A program made the position numbers and the translations under genes. DNA of 38,880 bases. Origin: Candidatus Fermentibacterota bacterium. Lineage in GTDB: Bacteria; Fermentibacterota; Fermentibacteria; Fermentibacterales; JCC-6. The stretch lies in assembly GCA_030592645.1 (NCBI GenBank), contig JAUVIR010000001.1, positions 1-38,880 on the forward strand, read 5' to 3'. Under the pieces are notes generated by a model. It was given only the letters and a program-made list of their open reading frames with translations. It had not been told where the DNA came from and made no database searches. Numbering within the stretch: the first letter of the stretch is position 1; each line of letters begins with the position of its first letter. This document shows positions 24,037-32,723 of the stretch, piece by piece.

Positions 24037-26253
24037 ATGAGTAAGAAGAAAAAGAAGAACCTTGTAATCATAGAATCTCCGGCAAAGGCAACCAGCCTCC
24101 GCGGTTATCTTGGTGACAACTATGAAGTAGTAGCTTCTAACGGCCATGTTAGAGATCTTCCAAGGAATTATCTGGGTGTTGACGAGAAGGCTGATTTCAA
24201 ACCCACATATACGATAATGCCGGAGAAGAGAAAAATCGTCTCACGCCTGAAGAAAATAGCTGAAGGATACACCAGAATATATCTGGCAGCTGACCCTGAT
24301 CGCGAGGGAGAAGCCATCTGCTGGCACCTGTCACAGATCCTTGAGCGAAAAGGTGTAGTATTCAGCAGACTGAGATTCAACGCAATAACAAAAGATACGA
24401 TTTTGCGGTCATTAAAAACTCCGAGTACAATAGATATGCAGCTGGTGGACGCTCAGCAGGCAAGACGGGTAATGGACAGGCTTGTAGGATATAAGGTTTC
24501 ATCCTGGCTCCAGAGGATAATGGGGAAAGGGAAAAGCGCCGGAAGAGTTCAATCGGTGGCTCTGAGGATAATTCAGGAGCGGGAAGACGCTATCACCAGT
24601 TTTCTGCCAGTTGAATACTGGATCATCGATGCGGAATTTATCCAGGGAGATACACTATTTACAGCTTCACTCTGCAGGATAGATGGGAATGCATCAGGGA
24701 AACCCGGGAAGAGTCCATCATCCGGGGATGAGGCTGAAAATGTTATTGGTAGAATGAGTGAGACGGGTATTAACTGGGAGATACTTAAAGTCACTTCAAG
24801 AGAGAAATCTGTGCAGCCTCCTCCGCCATTTATAACCAGCACACTTCAGCAGACGGCTTCAAACAGACTTTCTTACTCCCCGTCAAGAACAATGTCGATT
24901 GCCCAGCAGCTTTACGAGGGTATATCAATCGGAAGCACTGAAAGAACGGGCCTTATCACTTATATGCGTACCGATTCTGTCAGAATGAGTCCTGAAAGCA
25001 TCAAAAGCTGCAGGGAATACCTTGCGGAGAAGTACGGATCAGATGCACTATCTTCCAAAGTACGAAGGTACAGAAGTGCAAAGGGCTCACAGGATGCCCA
25101 TGAAGCCATAAGGCCTGTGAATATCAGGCTTACTCCTGCAAAGCTGGAATCAATTCTGACGCCTTCTCAATTATCACTGTACAGACTTATCTTCCGCCGT
25201 TTCGCTGCAACGCAGTTAAGTGACGCAGTAATCAGCAATACTACCGTAACTGTATCGGGTGCGGGGCTTGAATTCAGCTCAATAGGTGAGGTACTCCTGA
25301 AGCCCGGATTTTCTATTATAGATCCGGCATTCATAAAGACAAAGAACCAGCTGCCGGTGCTGTCGACAGGTAAGGTTCTGCTTGAAACCTTCGATAAGGA
25401 ACAGAAGTTCACAACTCCGCCGCCGAGATTCTCGGAGGCAAGACTTGTGGCGGAAATGAAGAAAGTAGGCATTGGAAGACCCTCAACATATGTAAGCACA
25501 ATAAAAACACTCAGAAAAAGAGAGTATGTGGAAAAGGATGGAAAAGTTCTGAAACCTACTGAACTTGGAACCACAAGCATACGTATACTGGTTAAAATGT
25601 TTCCCCATATTTTCAAGGTGGATTTCACCGCCAGAATGGAAGAGCTTCTTGATTCTGTTGCGAATGGGACTGAAACCTATACAGGTGCCTTGAAACAGCT
25701 CAGTCTTCCTCTTGAATCCTCACTGCAGATGGCGATGAAGAACACTGATAGTTTCAGGAATGAACTGCAGAAGGAAACCGGAGAGACATGTCCTCAATGC
25801 GGTTCCCCGATTATCATCCGATGGGGCAGATATGGAAAATTCAAAGCCTGCACATCCTTTCCGGACTGCAGGTACTCAAGCCCCCTTGAAGAAGATAATT
25901 CATCTGAATACAAAGACAGAAAATGTCCCGAATGCGGCAGCAGTATGTTGCTGAAAACCGGCAGGTATGGAAAATACCTGAGCTGCTCTGGCAATCCAGA
26001 ATGCAAGCATACTGAACCTGTTCCGACAGGCGTTCCGTGTCCTGAAGAAGGATGTAATGGGGAACTTGTTGAGAAAAAATCCCGCAGAGGAAGGCTCTTC
26101 TATGCCTGTAACAGATATCCTGAATGTAAATATGCAGTATGGAACATGCCGCTTAACAGAACCTGTCCCAGATGCGGTTTTCCACATCTGGTCGAAAAAA
26201 GTACGAAGAAAGGTATCTGGTGTCCGGAATGCAGGAAGAAAATAACAACCTGA
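24037..26253 (+). CDS. topA: DNA topoisomerase I (type IA)
   Basis: 738 residues. The Toprim domain shows 'LVIIESPAKA' and 'AADPDREGEAICWHL'. 'QQARRVMDRLVGYKVS' and 'KGKSAGRVQSVALRII' are strand-gate motifs, and the nucleophilic Tyr is in 'TYMRTDS' (Tyr309). Four C-terminal zinc ribbons follow ('CPQCG', 'CPECG', 'CPEEGC', 'CPRCG', each closed by a second Cys pair). It relaxes negative supercoils. A short Lys-rich N-terminus precedes the conserved start. The end overlaps the xerC start, as in the topA-xerC-hslVU grouping known from Firmicutes. Confidence 0.97.
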   Translation: MSKKKKKNLVIIESPAKATSLRGYLGDNYEVVASNGHVRDLPRNYLGVDEKADFKPTYTIMPEKRKIVSRLKKIAEGYTRIYLAADPDREGEAICWHLSQILERKGVVFSRLRFNAITKDTILRSLKTPSTIDMQLVDAQQARRVMDRLVGYKVSSWLQRIMGKGKSAGRVQSVALRIIQEREDAITSFLPVEYWIIDAEFIQGDTLFTASLCRIDGNASGKPGKSPSSGDEAENVIGRMSETGINWEILKVTSREKSVQPPPPFITSTLQQTASNRLSYSPSRTMSIAQQLYEGISIGSTERTGLITYMRTDSVRMSPESIKSCREYLAEKYGSDALSSKVRRYRSAKGSQDAHEAIRPVNIRLTPAKLESILTPSQLSLYRLIFRRFAATQLSDAVISNTTVTVSGAGLEFSSIGEVLLKPGFSIIDPAFIKTKNQLPVLSTGKVLLETFDKEQKFTTPPPRFSEARLVAEMKKVGIGRPSTYVSTIKTLRKREYVEKDGKVLKPTELGTTSIRILVKMFPHIFKVDFTARMEELLDSVANGTETYTGALKQLSLPLESSLQMAMKNTDSFRNELQKETGETCPQCGSPIIIRWGRYGKFKACTSFPDCRYSSPLEEDNSSEYKDRKCPECGSSMLLKTGRYGKYLSCSGNPECKHTEPVPTGVPCPEEGCNGELVEKKSRRGRLFYACNRYPECKYAVWNMPLNRTCPRCGFPHLVEKSTKKGIWCPECRKKITT

Positions 26254-27134
26254 TCGAGGATTTCTGCAGAGACCTGCTGTACGGCCGGAGATTCTCGATT
26301 AATACTGTAAAGGCCTACAAAGCCGATCTCTACAGGTTCAACGACTGGCAGCACGAAGTCAGCATTCTCGATGGCTTCATTCTAAACGAATTAAGGGGAT
26401 TTCTTCGGCACGAAGCGTCAAGGGGACTTGATTCAAGATCTCTGGCAAGAGAAGTGTCATCGCTGAGAACATTCGGGAACTGGCTCCTTGAAACAGAAAG
26501 ACTGACCTCTTTAAATCCCGCAAAACTGATAGCCATGCCTAAAACACCTGTCAGTCTTCCGGGATTTCTAAGCGTTTCGGAAGTATGCCAGGTTATCGAC
26601 AGCTACGATGAATCCACCGTTCTAGGCAGGCGGAACCGGGCTATAGTCGAATTACTTTACGGAGCGGGGCTCAGAGCCTCGGAAACAGCCGCGGCCACAC
26701 TTGAAGGGCTGAACCTGACGGCGGGAGAGATTAAGGTTATGGGAAAAGGGAAGAGAGAGAGGATAGTTCCTCTTCCCGAGCTCACATGCAGGTCATTGAA
26801 GTCATGGATCAGCACCAGAAGCGAGCTTACAGCCGATTCGAAAGATGATCCAGGAACTGTATTCATAAGTATTCGTGGAAGAAAGCTTGACCCCAGAGAT
26901 ATCCGGCGTATTGTTGCATTCGGAGTGAAACACGCTGCACGTGCAGCAGGAGCAACGCCACATACTTTCCGGCACAGTTTCGCGACTCATCTCCTTGATA
27001 ATGGAGCTGATCTGCGAGCTGTTCAGGATATGCTCGGGCACGCAAGTCTTTCAACAACTCAGGTGTACACGCATCTGACGATGGAGAGATTAAGGGAAGC
27101 ATACAGGAAAGCACATCCGCGGGGGGAAGAGTGA
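26229..27134 (+). CDS. xerC: Tyrosine recombinase XerC/XerD type
   Basis: 301 residues, the normal Xer length. The N-terminal core-binding domain contains 'SINTVKAYKADLYRF' and 'SSLRTFGNWLLE'. The catalytic domain has Arg149 in 'YGAGLRASE', Lys in 'GKGKRERIVPLP', 'HTFRHSFATHLLD' (HxxR) and 'GHASLSTTQVYTH' with the nucleophilic Tyr. Xer recombinases resolve chromosome dimers at dif. The placement after topA and before hslVU supports a housekeeping XerC rather than a phage integrase. ATG 26229 overlaps the topA end by 25 bases; the frame is open further upstream, but those residues are not Xer-like. Confidence 0.92.
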   Translation: MQEENNNLIEDFCRDLLYGRRFSINTVKAYKADLYRFNDWQHEVSILDGFILNELRGFLRHEASRGLDSRSLAREVSSLRTFGNWLLETERLTSLNPAKLIAMPKTPVSLPGFLSVSEVCQVIDSYDESTVLGRRNRAIVELLYGAGLRASETAAATLEGLNLTAGEIKVMGKGKRERIVPLPELTCRSLKSWISTRSELTADSKDDPGTVFISIRGRKLDPRDIRRIVAFGVKHAARAAGATPHTFRHSFATHLLDNGADLRAVQDMLGHASLSTTQVYTHLTMERLREAYRKAHPRGEE

Positions 27135-30100
27135 CATACAGCATTATTGACAAGAAAAGAATACGGATCGACAGGATTTTTTCACTGTTAGTGGGGCTTG
27201 CAGCCCTTACAACATATCTGATTACACTGGCTCCCAGCGTGAGTTTCTGGGACAGCGGGGAGTACCTTACATGCTCCTGGACAGCAGGGGTTCCGCACCC
27301 GCCCGGTGTTCCGCTCTTCGTCCTGCTTGGGAGGTTCAGCACAATTCTTTTCTCCTTTATTCCTGCAATCGCGGTACGGGTCAATCTTCTATGCGCTTTT
27401 GCCGGTGCATCCACGCTTGCAATCCTGACCCGTCTCGTGCAGCGCTGGGGAAACAGAATGGGCTTTACACCGTCGTGGTACAGGCCTATGTCCGTTCTTT
27501 CAGGTCTTATCGCTGCTTTCAGTTACTCTATCTGGCGCAACAGCAATGCCACCGAGACATATGCTACAGCTCTGCTTCTGACATTCATTATCATGTGGGC
27601 TTTCGACTGCTGGATAGAAAAATACGCCGAGAAAAAACATGAAAAGGGAAAGAAGGATCATGGCGGCTGGGGAGAGGCAAGGTATCTTCTTCTGATTTCT
27701 TACCTGCTGATCCTCGCGATTGGAAATCACGGAAGTGTGCCATTCGTAACAGGCCCCCCGATACTGCTCATGTTCCTTATCTATGCCTTCAGGAAAAAGA
27801 CGGATATCTGGAAGAGAGCATGGTTCACACTGACCATACTGGGGCTTGTGTTTCTGGCTTTCAGTATTCATCTCTATATGCCGATCCGCGCTATTCAGAA
27901 TCCGGAGATCAATGAAAGGGATACAGCTCACTGGTCCGATTTCGAGAAGGCTTTCACCCGTGAGCAGTACGGAAGCACTTCGATACTCGACAGGAAGGGA
28001 CCATTTTTAGACCAGATGAAGCTGTATATGAAATACCTTTCCTGGCAGTCCGGAAGGGTGGACGACGGCTGGGACCGTCACCTCGGCGATACAGCAGGTT
28101 CCGCCGCTTCAATGGTAATGAAGATAGTACTGATATTCGGAGCTATTTACGGACTGGTGGTACTGGGTATTAAGAGGCCAAAACTGCTACTCTATCTTGG
28201 AGCTCTGTTCCTGATGTCCTCCATTCTGTTCATATTCTTCATACTGAATTTCAAGACAGGCCTTGAGGCAACCTCTCTTGGAGAAGTGAGGGAGAGGGAC
28301 TACTTCTTCGGAGCGTCTTTCGCACTTTTCGCCATATTCTCAGGAATAGGACTGGTTTCCGTATTCAAGGATTTCCTGTCTGAGAGATCCAGGCTGGTGT
28401 GGCTTACATTACTGATACCCATGGTATCATTCGGAGTAAACTTCTACAGATGCGACAGATCGCAATCCTATTTCGCTCACGATTACGGCATAAACCTTCT
28501 TGAGAGCTGTCCCCAAAACGCAGTTCTCATAACCAACGGTGACAACGATACATTCCCTCTGTGGTTCGCCCAGGGAGTTCTGGGAGTACGCAGGGATGTA
28601 ATAGTCAGCAACCTGAGCCTGATGAACACGAACTGGTACGTTCAGCAGCTTGTGGAAAAGGATCCTCTGCTTCTGAGCTTTGACGACCTGGGACTTGTCG
28701 ATTCCCTGCATCCCATCTATATCTGGGGTCCTCACTACTTCCACGTCGGGATGGTAGGTAATGCGGAATCATCACCAATTGACGGGGAGATACTCCGAAC
28801 AACTTTCGATCAGGCATGGCCATGGGCGATAATCGAAGGTGAAATGGCTATCGCCATGCACACTGAAGGCCTCTCTAATCAGGGTGCACTGACAATGCAG
28901 GACCTTGTTCTCCTTAATATGATAAAGAACCAGCCCGTTCACGGTCGCGAGATCTATTTTGCAGGCACTGTTGCGCCTGAAAGCCGGCAATTCCTGGAGC
29001 ATTATCAGGAGATGGAGGGTATTGCATTCAGGATAACGGATCATCCCGTTGTCGATGCAGTTAACAGCGCAAGAGGCTGGGAGCTGATGGAAAACTACAG
29101 ATTCACAGGAGTTACCGATCCCTCCATATACAAATGCGACCAGGCCGTTCAGCTCCTGAAGAATTACGTTTCAGCATACCACCGGCTTGCCCATAAGTAC
29201 CTCGCAATGGGAGAACCGGATAGTGTACGGCTTGTTCTTGATCGGGCGGAACAACTGTTTGTTACGCTCCCGGACGACTGGGCGGAAGTACTTCCTTCCA
29301 GGGCGATGATAGTAGGAAAACTGATAGACGGGCTCTACGGACCACAGGCTGCTTCTGATACTGTTCTTGCCCTTGCAGAACAATCACTTGAAGCCGCCCA
29401 GTTATCAGGTAATCACGAACTCATGCAGCTTTCTCTTTCAATCGCCAGTATGGCCACCAGTTCGGATGATTCCTTCGGATACAGGCGTAAGATGGAATAC
29501 AAGAATCTCTTCGATATTATTGATAACGGTTCAATAGCCTTTGCATGGATGAGAATTGAGGTTTCACTGATGTTCTCCGATTTTGTTGGAGCATGGAACA
29601 TACTTGACAGCCTTTCCATCACTGAAGATCCCTATTCCGTTCCGCTGGGTGAACTGTCGCGCAGTTCTCTAGATAATATCATGGATAATTCAAGAATAGG
29701 CTCCAGGGTCAATATTCTCGATACCGGTTTATTCCTCTATTTTGAATCGATAGAACAGAATTTCTCCTCTGATATTGAGCTTGACGATAGCGCAAACGCT
29801 GGAACAATTATCCATGGCATGATAAAGCTTGCTTCCCGCGGGCATATTATGTCATCCATTTCCGCAGGTCTTGTGCTCTCCGAGTACATTGAAGACCCGG
29901 ATGAAGCCAGACTGCTGAGGGAGTTCTCATACAGACTTCTCGAAGATGAACCTGAGGTTACGAGGCAGTGGACAGAATGGTACATGATCGAACAGAACAG
30001 GGTTTCCTCCGAAGCCCTTGCATGGATGGCTGCAAAGGGCGGAAGGTACTTTCTTATGTATTCCGCACTCAGTAGAAGCAGCGTTCTTTCCGAATCAGCA

Positions 30101-30208
30101 CTCTCGGAGATACTTACCGATCCTGCATCGTATGCGGGGTCCATACCGGATCCCGGCAGAGGAACCGGCGGATATTCCTGGGTGAACACCCTTGATGGAG
30201 GATCATGA
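27131..30208 (+). CDS. DUF2723 membrane protein (protein O-mannosyltransferase-like) with helical-repeat tail
   Basis: 1025 residues. The N-terminal part is the DUF2723/GT-C fold. After the first helix, 'FWDSGEY' places Asp41 and Glu44 as candidate catalytic acids, followed by 'GVPHPPGVPLFVLLGR' (HPPG 56-59), the family signature. About ten transmembrane helices extend to near residue 440. The C-terminal half is soluble and helical with TPR-like character ('AYHRLAHKYLAMGEPDSVRL'). It probably transfers a sugar to exported proteins or glycans at the periplasmic face; substrate is unknown. GTG 27131 overlaps the xerC stop as GTGA, and its own stop overlaps hslV as ATGA. It separates xerC from hslV, which are often adjacent elsewhere. 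Confidence 0.85.
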   Translation: MTYSIIDKKRIRIDRIFSLLVGLAALTTYLITLAPSVSFWDSGEYLTCSWTAGVPHPPGVPLFVLLGRFSTILFSFIPAIAVRVNLLCAFAGASTLAILTRLVQRWGNRMGFTPSWYRPMSVLSGLIAAFSYSIWRNSNATETYATALLLTFIIMWAFDCWIEKYAEKKHEKGKKDHGGWGEARYLLLISYLLILAIGNHGSVPFVTGPPILLMFLIYAFRKKTDIWKRAWFTLTILGLVFLAFSIHLYMPIRAIQNPEINERDTAHWSDFEKAFTREQYGSTSILDRKGPFLDQMKLYMKYLSWQSGRVDDGWDRHLGDTAGSAASMVMKIVLIFGAIYGLVVLGIKRPKLLLYLGALFLMSSILFIFFILNFKTGLEATSLGEVRERDYFFGASFALFAIFSGIGLVSVFKDFLSERSRLVWLTLLIPMVSFGVNFYRCDRSQSYFAHDYGINLLESCPQNAVLITNGDNDTFPLWFAQGVLGVRRDVIVSNLSLMNTNWYVQQLVEKDPLLLSFDDLGLVDSLHPIYIWGPHYFHVGMVGNAESSPIDGEILRTTFDQAWPWAIIEGEMAIAMHTEGLSNQGALTMQDLVLLNMIKNQPVHGREIYFAGTVAPESRQFLEHYQEMEGIAFRITDHPVVDAVNSARGWELMENYRFTGVTDPSIYKCDQAVQLLKNYVSAYHRLAHKYLAMGEPDSVRLVLDRAEQLFVTLPDDWAEVLPSRAMIVGKLIDGLYGPQAASDTVLALAEQSLEAAQLSGNHELMQLSLSIASMATSSDDSFGYRRKMEYKNLFDIIDNGSIAFAWMRIEVSLMFSDFVGAWNILDSLSITEDPYSVPLGELSRSSLDNIMDNSRIGSRVNILDTGLFLYFESIEQNFSSDIELDDSANAGTIIHGMIKLASRGHIMSSISAGLVLSEYIEDPDEARLLREFSYRLLEDEPEVTRQWTEWYMIEQNRVSSEALAWMAAKGGRYFLMYSALSRSSVLSESALSEILTDPASYAGSIPDPGRGTGGYSWVNTLDGGS

Positions 30209-30744
30209 TCGAAGAAATTCACGCGACAACCGTAGTGGGGATCGTCCGCAACGGCAAAGCGGCAATGGCAGCTGACGGCCAGGTGACCATGGGCGAAACC
30301 GTAATTAAGAGTACAGCAAGAAAGATAAGGAAACTCTACTCCGGTACTGTTCTTGTTGGTTTTTCCGGTACAGGAGCCGATGCATTTGCGCTTGTTGAGC
30401 GGCTCGAAGAGAAACTAGAGACAGCCAGAGGCAATCTCCCGAGGGCAGCTGTTGACCTGGCACGCGAATGGAGAGCTGATAAGTACCTGAGGCAGCTTCA
30501 GGCTCTTATTGCCGCCGTTGACAGAGAGCATGCACTGCTGATAGGCGGGTCCGGGGAAATAGTCGAAGCGGAAGACGGGATTGTTGCAGTTGGCTCCGGG
30601 CAGCCGTACGCTCTAGCAGCCGCCAGGGCTCTCGATGCATACACGAAAATGGGACCTGCCAGGATAGCAGGCGCCAGTATCAGAATCGCATCCGGGATAT
30701 GTATCTATACCGGAGGAGACATACAGGTTGAGGAGCTCAGATAA
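30205..30744 (+). CDS. hslV: ATP-dependent protease subunit HslV
   Basis: 179 residues, typical length. 'HATTVVGIVRNGKAAMAADG' gives a short propeptide followed by the N-terminal catalytic Thr (Thr8 before processing). 'GQVTMGETVIKSTARKIRKL', 'VGFSGTGADAFAL' and 'AVGSGQPYALAAARAL' are standard HslV segments. It is the proteasome-like peptidase of the HslUV complex. ATG 30205 overlaps the DUF2723 stop by 4 bases, and the hslU ATG shares one base with this stop (TAATG). Confidence 0.97.
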   Translation: MIEEIHATTVVGIVRNGKAAMAADGQVTMGETVIKSTARKIRKLYSGTVLVGFSGTGADAFALVERLEEKLETARGNLPRAAVDLAREWRADKYLRQLQALIAAVDREHALLIGGSGEIVEAEDGIVAVGSGQPYALAAARALDAYTKMGPARIAGASIRIASGICIYTGGDIQVEELR

Positions 30745-32057
30745 TGAAGAGGGATCTTACTCCCGCTCAGATAGTGGAATGGCTTGATCGGCATGTCATA
30801 GGTCAGGACAACGCAAAACGTGCTGTTGCGATAGCTCTTCGAAACCGCTACAGGAGAAGGAACGCGTCGGAAGATATCAGGTCAGAGATATTCCCAAGTA
30901 ATCTTATAATGATGGGGCCTACAGGCATAGGTAAAACAGAGATTGCAAGAAGGCTCGCTAATCTCACAGGGGCACCATTTGTAAAAGTTGAAGCAACAAA
31001 GTACACGGAAACCGGTTATGTCGGAAGAGATGTTGAATCGATGGTTAGATCTCTTGTCCGTCATGCGGTTAATATTGAAGCGGAAATTGCCGCCAGAGAA
31101 CGGGAAGGACAGCTTAAAGAGGCTGTAAATGCCAGACTGGCTGAAGCACTGAGAAAAAACGGGTACGATTCCATGACCTCCAGCGAGTTGTGCAGAATGA
31201 TGGAGAAAGGTCTTCTTGATGATACTGAAATAGAGATTATCCTTCCTGAGAACATGACACATCTGGAGATTCTCCCGATTATGCCAGGGGGTGGTTTCGA
31301 CAATCCAGCTGGTGAGAACATAAAAAAACTCATGCAGAAAATGGTCGGCAGCAGGCGAAAAAGAAAGAAACTGACAGTCAGGGATGCCCGGGAGCGGCTG
31401 CGTGAAGAAGAAATGAGAAGGCTCCTCGAAGGCAGCGATCATATCGCAAAAGGCCTCTGGCTTGCTCAGGAGGAAGGTATAATTTTCATTGATGAGATCG
31501 ACAAGATCATAGGTATCAGTGAAAGCAAGGGGCCTGAGGTTTCCAGAATGGGAGTTCAGAGAGATCTGCTTCCAATAGTTGAAGGGTGCACAGTCCAGAC
31601 CCGGTATGGTCCAGTCACTACAGAACATATACTGTTTATTGCCGCGGGAGCGTTTCATGGATCCAGTCCTTCAGATCTGATACCTGAACTTCAGGGACGT
31701 TTTCCCATGAGAGTTGAACTTGATCCGCTTTCTGAAGATGATTTGTTTCGGGTACTGACAGAGCCGGAAAACTGCCTTCTTAAGCAGTATTCCGCTCTGC
31801 TTGCAGCCGACGGCGTTAAACTGAAACTATACAGAAAGGCGGCACTCGAAGTCGCAAGAGTCGCAAATTATCTTAACGAGGAAACAGAAGATATAGGTGC
31901 AAGAAGACTCAGGCCGGTATTAAGTTATCTTTTGGACGAGCAGCTGTTTGGGGCACCCGACCTTGTCCAGGGTAATGTGAATATTACCGGTGCAAAGGCT
32001 TCGAGGATACTACTTGACCTTGCTGATCAAAGAGAAGATGGTAATTATATACTTTAA
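30744..32057 (+). CDS. hslU: ATP-dependent protease ATPase subunit HslU
   Basis: 437 residues. Walker A is 'GPTGIGKTE' (residues 58-66), the pore loop is 'GYVGRDVESM', Walker B is 'IIFIDEIDKI', and the sensor/C-terminal segment 'TEDIGARRLRPVLSYLLDE' is characteristic. The family I domain lies between about residues 110 and 230 and contains basic 'GSRRKRKKLTVRDARERL'. HslU unfolds substrates for HslV. The extreme C-terminus is 'DGNYIL'; the C-terminal tail of HslU is the part that docks in HslV. It directly follows hslV. Confidence 0.97.
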   Translation: MKRDLTPAQIVEWLDRHVIGQDNAKRAVAIALRNRYRRRNASEDIRSEIFPSNLIMMGPTGIGKTEIARRLANLTGAPFVKVEATKYTETGYVGRDVESMVRSLVRHAVNIEAEIAAREREGQLKEAVNARLAEALRKNGYDSMTSSELCRMMEKGLLDDTEIEIILPENMTHLEILPIMPGGGFDNPAGENIKKLMQKMVGSRRKRKKLTVRDARERLREEEMRRLLEGSDHIAKGLWLAQEEGIIFIDEIDKIIGISESKGPEVSRMGVQRDLLPIVEGCTVQTRYGPVTTEHILFIAAGAFHGSSPSDLIPELQGRFPMRVELDPLSEDDLFRVLTEPENCLLKQYSALLAADGVKLKLYRKAALEVARVANYLNEETEDIGARRLRPVLSYLLDEQLFGAPDLVQGNVNITGAKASRILLDLADQREDGNYIL

Positions 32058-32092
32058 GTTTGTTATAAGGAATTATTTCCAAAAGAGGATAA

Positions 32093-32674
32093 ATGCATCG
32101 ATCTGTAAATGAAGTTGCCTACAAAATCGTTTATTACGGTCCCGGTCTTTCAGGAAAAACCACTAATTTACGAAGGATCAGAGACATAATCGGTCCGGAG
32201 CACCGCGGAAGACTGGTAACTCTATGCACCAGAGGAGAGCGGACAGTCTTCTTTGATTTTCTCCCTATCAATTTCGCTTCAATCGGCAATGACAGAGTCA
32301 GGCTTCACCTCTATTCAGTACCAGGACAGGCATATTACTCACTTAGCAGAAGAGTAATACTTGATGGTGTTGACGGTATTGTTTTCGTGGCGGACAGCCA
32401 GACTGAACGCATGGATGCAAGCATGGACAGCATAGATGATCTCGAGGCCAATATGGAATCCTACGGGCTTGAGCTCTCCTCTATCCCGACAGTTCTTCAG
32501 TTCAACAAGCGTGATCTACCATCGATCGCATCAAAAGATGAAATGGAGAAGCTTCTCAACAGGTACGAATGGTCAACTATAGAATCTGTCGCCATAGGAG
32601 GAGCAGGTCCTGTTGAAACACTTAAGCTGATGGCAGCAAAAATAGCAAAACAGCATGCTGGTCTACTCTCCTGA
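32093..32674 (+). CDS. MglA-like small Ras-type GTPase, second copy
   Basis: 193 residues. The motifs run parallel to the copy at 21887: P-loop 'GPGLSGKTTN' (16-25), 'GERTVFFDFLPI', 'LHLYSVPGQAYYSL' and 'LQFNKRDLP'. The C-terminal half differs clearly, so the two are diverged paralogs with probably separate partners. AGAGGA lies 3 bases before the ATG. No MglB-like gene is adjacent; neighbours are hslU and an STT3-like membrane protein. Likely a molecular switch for polarity, secretion or motility; the specific process is unknown. Confidence 0.92.
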   Translation: MHRSVNEVAYKIVYYGPGLSGKTTNLRRIRDIIGPEHRGRLVTLCTRGERTVFFDFLPINFASIGNDRVRLHLYSVPGQAYYSLSRRVILDGVDGIVFVADSQTERMDASMDSIDDLEANMESYGLELSSIPTVLQFNKRDLPSIASKDEMEKLLNRYEWSTIESVAIGGAGPVETLKLMAAKIAKQHAGLLS

Positions 32675-32723
32675 CATCACACTGAATATCTCTATTTCAG
32701 CAATTCGGGCCTGTTCTCCTTAA

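Noticed and set aside
26229-27134. The tyrosine recombinase as an integrase of a mobile element, with the tRNA-Gly as its attachment site
   Set aside because: Length, motifs and the topA/hslVU context fit housekeeping XerC; the tRNA is 9 kb away, and no duplicated tRNA end was noticed.
30882-31658. A 258-codon open frame on the minus strand
   Set aside because: It is the antisense shadow of hslU; the translation is low in recognisable motifs and has no ribosome site.
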